A stretch of DNA of 64,000 nucleotides, taken from Anaerolineae bacterium. Its GTDB lineage: Bacteria > Chloroflexota > Anaerolineae > 4572-78 > J111. The DNA lies in NCBI GenBank assembly GCA_023382535.1, contig JAHDWA010000020.1:1-64000 (forward strand). The letters run 5' to 3'. Made by a program: the position numbers and the translations under genes. The notes under the pieces were generated by a model that made no database searches, was not told where the DNA came from, and saw nothing but the letters and a program-made list of their open reading frames with translations. Of the stretch, positions 34,612-40,876 are shown piece after piece (position 1 is the stretch's first letter; every line of letters begins with the position of its first letter).

Positions 34612-35190
34612 CTACCAACTAAAGCGGGAATAATCTTCTTCAGGCAATTTTGTCTCATCAAAACCGGACCAGCCGGCTTCCTGCCAGGCTTGACGTCGGG
34701 CCTTTACTTCAACAGCACCGGCTTGCGTCATTATTTTATCCACTTCAGGCGCTCGCTCGTCGTCGGCTTCAACCACTAACAAAACTCCGCCCCGTTTTAT
34801 TCCTTCGGCATACACCTCAGCCTCCTCGGTTATCCCCATACTGGTTAAAGCGCCTAAGAGACCGCCGGCCACAGCACCCATCCCCGTTCCAGCCGCTATA
34901 GCGCCCAGGGTACCAGCCGCCAGAACAGGACCGATGCCAGGGATGAAGAGCGCGCCTACCCCCAGCAGCAGCCCGGTCAGGCCTCCCACCGCAGCGCCTC
35001 CGGTAACACCTAATTTCTGGTCGGCCTTGACGGTTCCTTCGCGGATGTCTTCTTCTCGGTTAACTTTTTGAGTAATTCGGTTACGGGTAATTACCCCAAA
35101 ATGTTCCTTATTAAAGCCCTTTTTTTGCAGCTCGCTAATGGCCCTGTCGGCTGCCTGCTCGTGCTCAAACAAACCGGCAATTCTTTTCAT
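34612..35190 (-). CDS. YflT/GSP17M-type general stress protein
   Basis: A 192-aa protein: KRIAGLFEHEQAADRAISELQKKGF, then a long glycine/alanine hydrophobic hairpin (AAVGGLTGLLLGVGALFIPGIGPVLAAGTLGAIAAGTGMGAVAGGLLGAL), and EAEVYAEGIKRGGVLLVVEA. It shares the N-terminal domain of the 703-aa repeat protein at 21981-24092 but lacks the repeats. The Gly-rich hairpin could insert in membranes. It ends ...DETKLPEEDYSRFSW. It lies 21 bp after the uracil-DNA glycosylase gene, probably in one transcript. Confidence 0.88.
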   Translation of the reverse strand: MKRIAGLFEHEQAADRAISELQKKGFNKEHFGVITRNRITQKVNREEDIREGTVKADQKLGVTGGAAVGGLTGLLLGVGALFIPGIGPVLAAGTLGAIAAGTGMGAVAGGLLGALTSMGITEEAEVYAEGIKRGGVLLVVEADDERAPEVDKIMTQAGAVEVKARRQAWQEAGWSGFDETKLPEEDYSRFSW

Positions 35191-35211
35191 TGATCTGTTC
35201 TCCTTAGATTA

Positions 35212-35823
35212 CTAGGTTGAGACAAACTGCTTCAGTACTTGAAAGTCTTGTTTGAGGGTCTCGGCCTGCTCACGGGTATACAAGGCCACTGCCGGATGAT
35301 AGAGCGGAACCACAGCAACCGGGCCGTATCCTGTTTGAGCCTGAAGCAGCTTACCATGCAAACGACTGATCTTTTGCCCCTTCTCCGCCAGGTTAAACTG
35401 TTTAAAAATAAACTCCATTGCAAAGCGGCCCAGAGTAACAATCACCTGAGGTTGGATCAACTCGATTTGTCTCAGTAAAAACGGCTGGTAAATCTGAATT
35501 TCGGCCGCCGTCGGATCTCGGTTTTCGGGGGGACGGTCCTTGACCACGTTAGTGATGTAGACATCTTCACGCTCCAGGCCAATGGAGTCCAGCAGTTGAG
35601 TTAACAGCCGGCCCGACGCGCCCACAAAGGGCCGGCCGGTCTTGGCTTCTTGTTCTCCGGGAGCTTCGCCTATGAACAGGATCGCGGCTTCCGGATTCCC
35701 CTCTCCGAAGACCATTGAGTAGTTGTTCGCCTGGCGGTATTGGTAAAGAGGGGATGCGCTTAAATTTTGCACCTCTTCGGCCATCTTTTTCAGTTGGGCG
35801 GCTCTACTTTCGGTCATATTCAT
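35212..35823 (-). CDS. Family-4-like uracil-DNA glycosylase without iron-sulfur cysteines
   Basis: A 203-aa protein with the family-4 motifs VFGEGNPEAAILFIGEAPGEQEAKTGRPFVGASGRLL, YITNVVKDRPP, NRDPTAAEI and the C-terminal PLYHPAVAL. It removes uracil from DNA at the start of base excision repair. Family 4 normally binds a [4Fe-4S] cluster through four cysteines. Here the protein has no cysteine at all: the usual CxxCPL is LSASPL, KCRPP is KDRPP, and the later cysteine is replaced in IYQPF. It is probably a cluster-free variant. ATG 35823 or 35817 could be the start. Confidence 0.88.
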   Translation of the reverse strand: MNMTESRAAQLKKMAEEVQNLSASPLYQYRQANNYSMVFGEGNPEAAILFIGEAPGEQEAKTGRPFVGASGRLLTQLLDSIGLEREDVYITNVVKDRPPENRDPTAAEIQIYQPFLLRQIELIQPQVIVTLGRFAMEFIFKQFNLAEKGQKISRLHGKLLQAQTGYGPVAVVPLYHPAVALYTREQAETLKQDFQVLKQFVST

Positions 35824-35855
35824 TGCCTCGCGCCGGTGCAGACCTTTTTATAAAA

Positions 35856-35881
35856 TCCCTGCCAACTTTTGCTGGCAGGGA
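35856..35881. terminator. Terminator between the lipoprotein and glycosylase genes
   Basis: Stem TCCCTGCCA (35856-35864) / TGGCAGGGA (35873-35881), followed by CTTTTTTCTTTTTT on the plus strand and TTTTAT on the minus strand. Confidence 0.8.
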
Positions 35882-35936
35882 CTTTTTTCTTTTTTACAAG
35901 ATTCAGCTAGCAAGGTGTTTTTCGTTTAAAGATAAG

Positions 35937-37235
35937 TTACTGCATTGAAAGTTCATTGTCCCAATACTCGCGAGCTTCCTCGCCCACATCGGGGCTAACA
36001 TTGTCGGGCCAGTCATTGCTGCTAAAGCTCGGCGCGCTTTCCAGCATGTTCTCGTCAACGTCAAACACCAGAGCGTTGTTGGTCTGGTCAAAGTTCAAAA
36101 CACGCAGCGGAACCGCATAGTAGTCATCGCCGATGTTAGCGAAACCGCCAAAGGACAGCACCGCGTAGAGCACCCGACCGCTGTTGAGATCAACCACCAG
36201 GTCCTGTACCTCACCCACATCATCGCCGTTGGTCGCCTCGATGTTGCGGCCCATCAGTTCAGAAGCGCGCATCGTCGTGCCCATCATCAGCTTGTCCTGG
36301 TCGGCTGAGGTATCACCCTGGGCCAGTTCCGCCTCCGGAGTGACAGTGTCACCTTCAGCTACCTGGTCGGTCTGGGTAGTTGTGCTGTCTTGGGTGGTAT
36401 CACCTTCGACCATGTTCTCGTCGGTCTGGCCGGTTGTGCTGTCTTGGTTGGTATCACCTTCGGCCATGTTCTCGCCGGTTTCGGTGGTCATGCTATCCTG
36501 GCTCTCTGTGCCGGTGCCGGCAGTGCGATCCTGCCAGAAATCCCGGTAAGGCACATCCCACTCCGGATTGGCAAAGTCGGGCCAGTTGTTGGTATCAAAA
36601 CCGGGCGCGTTTTCCAGCGTCTCCTGGTCCACATCAAAGGTAACTATCTCATTCGTCGAGTCCACGGTTAAGGCGGTGACCGGAATGGCAAACAGTTTGT
36701 CGCCAATATCCAAAAAGCCGCCGAACGACAGAACGGCATAGCGGACCTGTTCGTTATTGATGTCCACCATCAAATCTTCGATTTCACCTAACTCTTCCCC
36801 TTGACTATTTTGAACCGTATAATCAATCAGCTCTGAAGCGTTGATAGGATTTTCAGTTCCGCCCAGTTCGGCCATGCCCGGCTCACTGGTAGCAGCCCCG
36901 GCAGTAGCTTCAGCGGTGCCAGCCGCAGAGGGTTCAGTGACGGGATTTGCTGGCTCGGTGGTGGGTAGGGCTTCGGTAGTGGGCAGAGCTTCGCTGGTCG
37001 CCATGTCGGTGGGTTCCATCGTCGCTACATCGCCCCCGCCAACCGGAGCTTCCGTCGTCGCCGTGGCCGGCAGCGCCCCGATCTCGTCGGTGGCTTCCAA
37101 GGTCAGTACTGCGGTCGCAACAGGGGGAACCGTCGTTGCGCCGCTATCTCCACTGGTATTGTCTTGTGCGCCACAAGCTGTGCCTAGCATTCCGGCAGCC
37201 AGGAGCGTGGCGCTAAAAAGCAATTTCAATTTCAT
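35937..37235 (-). CDS. Lipoprotein with two PRC-barrel domains
   Basis: A 432-aa protein. A signal peptide with lipobox-like cysteine (MKLKLLFSATLLAAGMLGTAC) is followed by a low-complexity Thr/Ala/Glu-rich stretch (~25-125). PRC-barrel 1 follows (~130-235; ELIDYTVQNSQGEELGEIEDLMVDINNEQVRYAVLSFGGF). A tandem-repeat linker (~240-310; units of TTGQTDENMVEGDTTQDS type) separates it from PRC-barrel 2 (~320-425; LMGRNIEATNGDDVGEVQDLVVDL). PRC barrels bind partners or surfaces. This should be an anchored extracytoplasmic protein. ATG 37235 with GGAGAAAAG upstream is chosen over 37259. It is a monocistronic stress-regulon member. Confidence 0.85.
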   Translation of the reverse strand: MKLKLLFSATLLAAGMLGTACGAQDNTSGDSGATTVPPVATAVLTLEATDEIGALPATATTEAPVGGGDVATMEPTDMATSEALPTTEALPTTEPANPVTEPSAAGTAEATAGAATSEPGMAELGGTENPINASELIDYTVQNSQGEELGEIEDLMVDINNEQVRYAVLSFGGFLDIGDKLFAIPVTALTVDSTNEIVTFDVDQETLENAPGFDTNNWPDFANPEWDVPYRDFWQDRTAGTGTESQDSMTTETGENMAEGDTNQDSTTGQTDENMVEGDTTQDSTTTQTDQVAEGDTVTPEAELAQGDTSADQDKLMMGTTMRASELMGRNIEATNGDDVGEVQDLVVDLNSGRVLYAVLSFGGFANIGDDYYAVPLRVLNFDQTNNALVFDVDENMLESAPSFSSNDWPDNVSPDVGEEAREYWDNELSMQ

Positions 37236-37308
37236 AATCTTTTCTCCTTCCAAGTTCATTTCTAAAGAATAAGTTTAAGCCTTGCCAGCTTACCCTCTAA
37301 CCTCTGAA

Positions 37309-37379
37309 ATCTTATCATCTCTCGCTGCTGCTGCCTATACCCACCTGAGCAATCTCATTAACAAAAAAGGACTATTTTT
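37309..37379 (-). promoter_or_regulatory. Bipartite stress-type promoter of the PRC-barrel lipoprotein
   Basis: Minus strand: A-box AAAAATAGTCC (37379-37369), 17 bp, operator TGCTCAGGTGGGTATAGGCA (37351-37332), 17 bp, -10 TAAGAT (37314-37309). Confidence 0.82.
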
Positions 37380-37490
37380 TGAACTCCGGGCAGGTAGTTG
37401 GCCTCATAACCCAGGTGAAGAATGAACTTAAACGCTTTATTACCCAATTAGGGGATATAGCGGGAATGGCAGCGGCTTGTCGAGTTAAAA
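37380..37490. other. Centre of a divergent promoter region with spare operator-like sites
   Basis: Contains AACCCAGGTGAAG at 37409-37420 and TACCCAATTAGGGG at 37441-37454, each about 100-107 bp from the -10 of one of the two divergent stress promoters. Otherwise empty. Confidence 0.45.
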
Positions 37491-37561
37491 AAAATTAACT
37501 CTAAACGCCGGGCGTAGTCACCCAAATGAGTGTAGGCAATTCCAGGGGATATTGTTATGAT
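37491..37561 (+). promoter_or_regulatory. Bipartite stress-type promoter of the LEA-like operon
   Basis: A-box AAAATTAACTC (37491-37501), 17 bp, operator CACCCAAATGAGTGTAGGCA (37519-37538), 17 bp, -10 TATGAT (37556-37561). The leader is ~93 nt. Confidence 0.87.
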
Positions 37562-37660
37562 GGAAGGTAGATTTCCCCCCAAACTAACAAGTTCCGTCCT
37601 GAGGGGGAAGGATTTTTGACAAACCCTAAAAATTCAATCTTTTGCGGAAGGAGCTAAATA

Positions 37661-38359
37661 ATGACTCATCACACCAACGAGAACGTCTTCGAGGCTGAAA
37701 CCAAAGATGGCGTTCAACAGGCTAAAGAAGTAGCCAAACAAGCAGTTGAGCAAGTTCAGCACAAGGCCCAGGAAGTGGCTGACCAGGCTCAAGATCAGGC
37801 CAAATCGGCCGTGGCCGCCCGGAAAGATCAAGCCGTTGGCCAGTTAGGAAGTGTAGCCCAGGCGTTTCGGACGACGAGCAACGAGCTGCGCAACCAGGAC
37901 AACGGGATGATCGCCCAGTATGCCGATAAGGCGGCTGAGCAGGTTGACCGTTTCTCCAGTTACCTGGAAGAAAGAGATATTGACCAGTTGCTGGGCGACG
38001 CCGAAAACTTTGCCCGCAGCAAGCCTGAACTGTTTTTGGGCGGGGCCTTTCTCGTGGGGCTGTTAGTCGGCCGGTTTATTAAGAGTTCGGGCGAGCGGCG
38101 GATGGCCCAACGAGAGCAGGAAATGGGCCTGCGCTATCAGCCTTACGCGGCCCCCGAAAATTATACGCCGGGAACGGCCAGTTATAATCAGCCCAGCAGC
38201 CGCTATAGCACGTACGCTCAAACTTCAGGCAGTTATAGTCAAACCAGTGAGCCTTACGGTGATCTTTCATCTGATGCAGGCGAGTTTGATCAGCCGGGCC
38301 GCCAGGGAAGCTTTTCATCCGACCTGGATGACGATTTCCCGGTAGACCCCCGGAGGTAA
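37661..38359 (+). CDS. LEA/YtxH-like membrane-anchored helical protein
   Basis: A 232-aa protein. Residues ~10-70 are an amphipathic Ala/Gln/Lys/Glu helix with 11-mer-like periodicity (VQQAKEVAKQAVEQVQHKAQEVADQAQDQAKSAV). One membrane segment follows (PELFLGGAFLVGLLVGRFI), then a Tyr/Ser-rich tail (YNQPSSRYSTYAQTSGSYSQ) ending in acidic residues. It resembles LEA-type desiccation proteins and DUF883/YtxH envelope proteins, with no firm family. It is the first of three co-transcribed envelope-stress genes. GGAAGGAG precedes ATG. Confidence 0.8.
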   Translation: MTHHTNENVFEAETKDGVQQAKEVAKQAVEQVQHKAQEVADQAQDQAKSAVAARKDQAVGQLGSVAQAFRTTSNELRNQDNGMIAQYADKAAEQVDRFSSYLEERDIDQLLGDAENFARSKPELFLGGAFLVGLLVGRFIKSSGERRMAQREQEMGLRYQPYAAPENYTPGTASYNQPSSRYSTYAQTSGSYSQTSEPYGDLSSDAGEFDQPGRQGSFSSDLDDDFPVDPRR

Positions 38360-38367
38360 GAGTAGCT

Positions 38368-38754
38368 ATGATGTATCAAGAACGATCCCTGGGCCAACTT
38401 TTCTCACAACTCTCCCAGGACGTGAGCACCTTGTTTCGACAAGAGGTCCGGCTCGCCAAAATTGAAATGTCTCAGAAGGCCAGTGAGGCTGGCAAGCAGG
38501 CAGGTTTTATCGCTGCCGGAGGCTTTGTCGCTTATGCGGGGTTTTTAGCCCTGCTGGCGGCGCTTATCTTGGGACTTTCGGAGTTTATGGCGGCCTGGTT
38601 GGCGGCGCTCATTGTTGGGATAGTGGTGGCCGGAATTGGTTATTTCCTGATGCAAAAAGGAATGAATGACCTGAAAAATATGAATCCGGCGCCGGAAAAA
38701 ACAATACAAACAATTAAGGAGGATGGGCAGTGGTTGAAACAACAAGTCAGCTAG
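38368..38754 (+). CDS. Phage-holin superfamily III (DUF1469-type) membrane protein
   Basis: A 128-aa protein. SLGQLFSQLSQDVSTLFRQEVRLAKIEMSQKASEAGKQAG is followed by two membrane helices (FIAAGGFVAYAGFLALLAALILGL and MAAWLAALIVGIVVAGIGYFLM). It is the putative Actinobacterial Holin-X type, not evidence of phage. These proteins are commonly found beside DUF3618 and YtxH-like genes, as here. CGGAGG lies upstream. It overlaps the next gene by 25 bp. Confidence 0.88.
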   Translation: MMYQERSLGQLFSQLSQDVSTLFRQEVRLAKIEMSQKASEAGKQAGFIAAGGFVAYAGFLALLAALILGLSEFMAAWLAALIVGIVVAGIGYFLMQKGMNDLKNMNPAPEKTIQTIKEDGQWLKQQVS

Positions 38755-39728
38755 GTACCTCTACATGGAGTGATGGATCCGATTCTCCTGAGGCCATTCG
38801 GGCGGAAATCCAGGAAACGCGCGCTCACATGAGTGAAGTTGTGGATGCGATTCAGGCCAAACTATCGCCCGAGCGGTTAACCCAAGAAGCAAAAGAAATG
38901 GTAAAAGACGCAACTGTAAGAAAGGTGGAAAAAATGGCAAGTATGACCATGCACAAAGCCGAGACGTGGCGCTCCCAAATGATGGAGACCATCCGGCAGA
39001 ATCCAATCCCGGCTGCTTTGGTAGGTATCGGGCTGGGGTGGCTCTTAATTGAGGGCACGCGCTCGTCCTCTTATGATCAAGGTGATTATGCAGGACGTTA
39101 TTACGACCCCTCAAGAGGGATGAGATACTACCCGGAACAAAAGCCGCTCATGGCCAAAGCCCAGGACGCAATTAATGAAAATGTGAGCCAGGTTCAGCAC
39201 AAAGCCGGCGAAATGACCCACAATGTGCAAGACAAACTGGGTGAGGTAGCCGACAATATTCAAGCCAAGACTAGCGAGGTCACTCACAAGGCTGGTGAGA
39301 CTGTTAGTAATCTTCAAGCCAAGGCCAGCGAAACCGCCAGCAATCTTCAAGCCAAGGCCAGTGAGCTGACCGACAACCTGCAGAGTACGGTCAGCGAACA
39401 GGCCGATTATTTGTCACACCAGGCGCAGTATCAGGCTGAGCGGGCCAAACAGACGTTTCAAAACACCCTGGAACAAAACCCCCTGGCTGTCGGCGCCGTG
39501 GCTCTGGCCGCCGGTGCGGCGATTGGCTTGATGTTGCCGATTACCCAGAAAGAGGATGAACTCATGGGCGAGGCGCGCGATCGCCTGCTGCACCAGGCGC
39601 AGGATAAGGCCAAGGAGACCCTGAAGATGGTTGAAGATCGGGCCAGTGAAGCTTATCAGGCCGCCGCCGATGCAGTTCAGGAGAACCAGCCCCAACAGCA
39701 AGAAGCTCCGTTTTCCACTTCTTTCTGA
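38730..39728 (+). CDS. DUF3618 protein with LEA-like repeats
   Basis: A 332-aa protein. The N-terminal DUF3618 segment (DSPEAIRAEIQETRAHMSEVVDAIQAKLSPE) leads to a membrane helix (~95-110, IPAALVGIGLGWLLI). A long Ala/Lys/Gln/Glu helical region with repeats of NLQAKASE(T/L)A type follows (~140-235), then a second hydrophobic hairpin (LAVGAVALAAGAAIGLML) and a helical tail. The start is GTG at 38730 with AAGGAGG upstream, inside the preceding gene. It is likely an envelope or LEA-like protective protein (inference). Confidence 0.85.
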   Translation: MVETTSQLGTSTWSDGSDSPEAIRAEIQETRAHMSEVVDAIQAKLSPERLTQEAKEMVKDATVRKVEKMASMTMHKAETWRSQMMETIRQNPIPAALVGIGLGWLLIEGTRSSSYDQGDYAGRYYDPSRGMRYYPEQKPLMAKAQDAINENVSQVQHKAGEMTHNVQDKLGEVADNIQAKTSEVTHKAGETVSNLQAKASETASNLQAKASELTDNLQSTVSEQADYLSHQAQYQAERAKQTFQNTLEQNPLAVGAVALAAGAAIGLMLPITQKEDELMGEARDRLLHQAQDKAKETLKMVEDRASEAYQAAADAVQENQPQQQEAPFSTSF

Positions 39729-39750
39729 TCTTTTGATTGATGTCCAAAAA

Positions 39751-39790
39751 GAACAACTCCCACCTTGCCCGGATAGGGCAGGTGGGAGTT
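39751..39790. terminator. Terminator of the LEA-like operon
   Basis: ACAACTCCCACC (39751-39762) pairs with GGTGGGAGTTGT (39779-39790), with an inner GCCC/GGGC, and is followed by TTATTT. It also lies downstream of the minus-strand gene at 39822. Confidence 0.85.
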
Positions 39791-39821
39791 GTTTATTTCC
39801 ACAATCTCGTTTCGCAGTAGT

Positions 39822-40214
39822 TTAGGCGGGCGTGGTGATCTCTTGCAGCTTGAGGGTAGACAATTTTGACCTGGGTTTGGAGCTCTTTTTAGGCGTAGGG
39901 CGCTGTCTAATCTGCTCCAACAGCTCCTGCCGCGCCAGGGGGTGCTCAAAAGTCCTGGCCAAATTCTCCAAGCAAAGTTTGAGACTCGGTTCATCGGGCA
40001 GCATATAATCGTTCTTCTCCCCCTCCAGCAGTCCGACTCCCCGCATATCGGCAATCATCTTTTCTACCAACGGCGCCTCGATGTACATACGTTCGGCTAA
40101 TTGTTGAGCGCCGCCGCTTAACTGCGGATGCTGGCGCAAAAAAAGCAAGAAACGCAGCTTTGAAAACGAGTCAATCTGCTTATCCCGAATGAAATCAGCT
40201 AATCCCGTATCCAT
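39822..40214 (-). CDS. Small winged-helix-like protein of unknown function
   Basis: A 130-aa protein, DTGLADFIRDKQIDSFSKLRFLLFLRQHPQ, then LAERMYIEAPLVEKMIADMRGVGLLEGEKNDYML, a helix-turn-helix/wing pattern, and a basic tail (TPKKSSKPRSKLSTLKLQEI). It may bind DNA, but no named family is recognised. TTGGCCTCC upstream gives GGAGG as the ribosome site. A hairpin lies in its leader and a variant stress-type promoter farther up. Confidence 0.68.
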   Translation of the reverse strand: MDTGLADFIRDKQIDSFSKLRFLLFLRQHPQLSGGAQQLAERMYIEAPLVEKMIADMRGVGLLEGEKNDYMLPDEPSLKLCLENLARTFEHPLARQELLEQIRQRPTPKKSSKPRSKLSTLKLQEITTPA

Positions 40215-40260
40215 TGTTGGCCTCCCTTAGCCAGGCACACCTTTGATGAGATAAAAGTAC

Positions 40261-40282
40261 CCGCAAAACAACTTTTGCGGGC
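40261..40282 (-). promoter_or_regulatory. Leader hairpin before the winged-helix-like gene
   Basis: CCGCAAAA and TTTTGCGG pair within 40261-40280, between the predicted transcription start (~40347) and ATG 40214. On the minus strand the stem is followed by GTACTTTTATC, so it could act as an attenuator or as a 3' element for opposite-strand transcripts. Confidence 0.4.
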
Positions 40283-40353
40283 TTCACGATTTTCCCTATA
40301 AACGGATTTTTAAAATAACGGAAGAGCTATTAATGAGGGTTAAGAATTAAACC

Positions 40354-40427
40354 ATTATATAACTGTTTCATTTTCCTGACTATCACTCACTTGAGCTATT
40401 TTTACCAAGGTCGGATGAGCTATCTAA
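40354..40427 (-). promoter_or_regulatory. Variant stress-type promoter
   Basis: Minus strand: AAAAATAGCTC abuts GCTCAAGTGAGTGATAGTCA (40396-40377), then 17 bp and TATAAT (40359-40354). Relative to the other copies one base is inserted in the operator. A box TTAGATAGCTC (40427-40417) lies farther upstream. Counted as a variant, not a full copy. Confidence 0.55.
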
Positions 40428-40460
40428 CTCACAAGAATTATGAGGCCCATTAATCTAATT

Positions 40461-40500
40461 AACCAGATGGGTAGGTGTAAAGATACCTCTACTAGATACT
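40461..40500 (+). promoter_or_regulatory. Weak operator/promoter resembling the stress element
   Basis: AACCAGATGGGTAGGTG followed after 17 bp by GATACT (40495-40500). The operator halves are closer together than in the other copies and no A-box lies 17 bp upstream. Doubtful. Confidence 0.3.
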
Positions 40501-40539
40501 GCGGGGGATATAAATTTTCCGGTTGGATTAGTGAAAGCG

Positions 40540-40567
40540 TTGACATTTCGACAAAAGGTAGTATAAT
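40540..40567 (+). promoter_or_regulatory. Consensus sigma-70-type promoter
   Basis: TTGACA (40540-40545), 16 bp, TATAAT (40562-40567). It is the only near-perfect housekeeping-type promoter I noticed in the window, and it starts a leader of ~300 nt before the kinase at 40877. Confidence 0.8.
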
Positions 40568-40573
40568 CACAGC

Positions 40574-40690
40574 ACAAGTAAAAAGTTAAAAAACAATTAG
40601 AATTGGAAACTGATACAATAGTTTTCGCTCATTATTTTTGCCGAAGCCGGTGCAGGCCGCTATCTTCACTTCGCGAGGGTAGCGGTTTTT
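40574..40690 (+). ncRNA. Candidate small RNA or attenuated leader
   Basis: It would start near 40574 from the consensus promoter. At 40657-40690 CCGCTATC pairs with GGTAGCGG (one G-U) and is followed by T5, a plausible intrinsic terminator. The product would be ~117 nt and ends 186 nt before the kinase gene. It contains no clear open frame with a ribosome site. No known RNA family is recognised. Confidence 0.45.
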
Positions 40691-40876
40691 AGTCTGAGCA
40701 ATTTGCTATCACGCTGGGATAAGTTGTCTTTCTTTTCCACTTGAAATAGACCTCCCAACCTCCCGCACCTTTTGATACTGCCTTAAACTCTAACTTCTTT
40801 GGCCTACGCTTGGTGCAGACGCCTGTCTACCACTCAACCAGAGTAGGAGGTTATCCTCTTTGGAAGAAGCGTAGCG

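Larger units (their letters stand above)
40215..40876. other. 662-bp divergent region upstream of the third kinase
   Basis: No protein gene. It contains, left to right, the leader hairpin and variant promoter for the minus-strand gene, a weak operator-like site on the plus strand, a near-perfect sigma-70 promoter (40540-40567) and a hairpin with a T-run (40657-40690). The segment 40691-40876 has no obvious signals. Confidence 0.6.

Noticed and set aside
36365..36500. Short tandem DNA repeats read as a possible CRISPR-like array
   Set aside because: They are in frame within the lipoprotein gene and encode its repetitive linker. There are no unique spacers.
38368..38754. Holin-like gene as a sign of prophage
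   Set aside because: The family name comes from superfamily similarity. The neighbours are DUF3618 and LEA-like envelope genes, with no lysin, integrase or structural phage genes.
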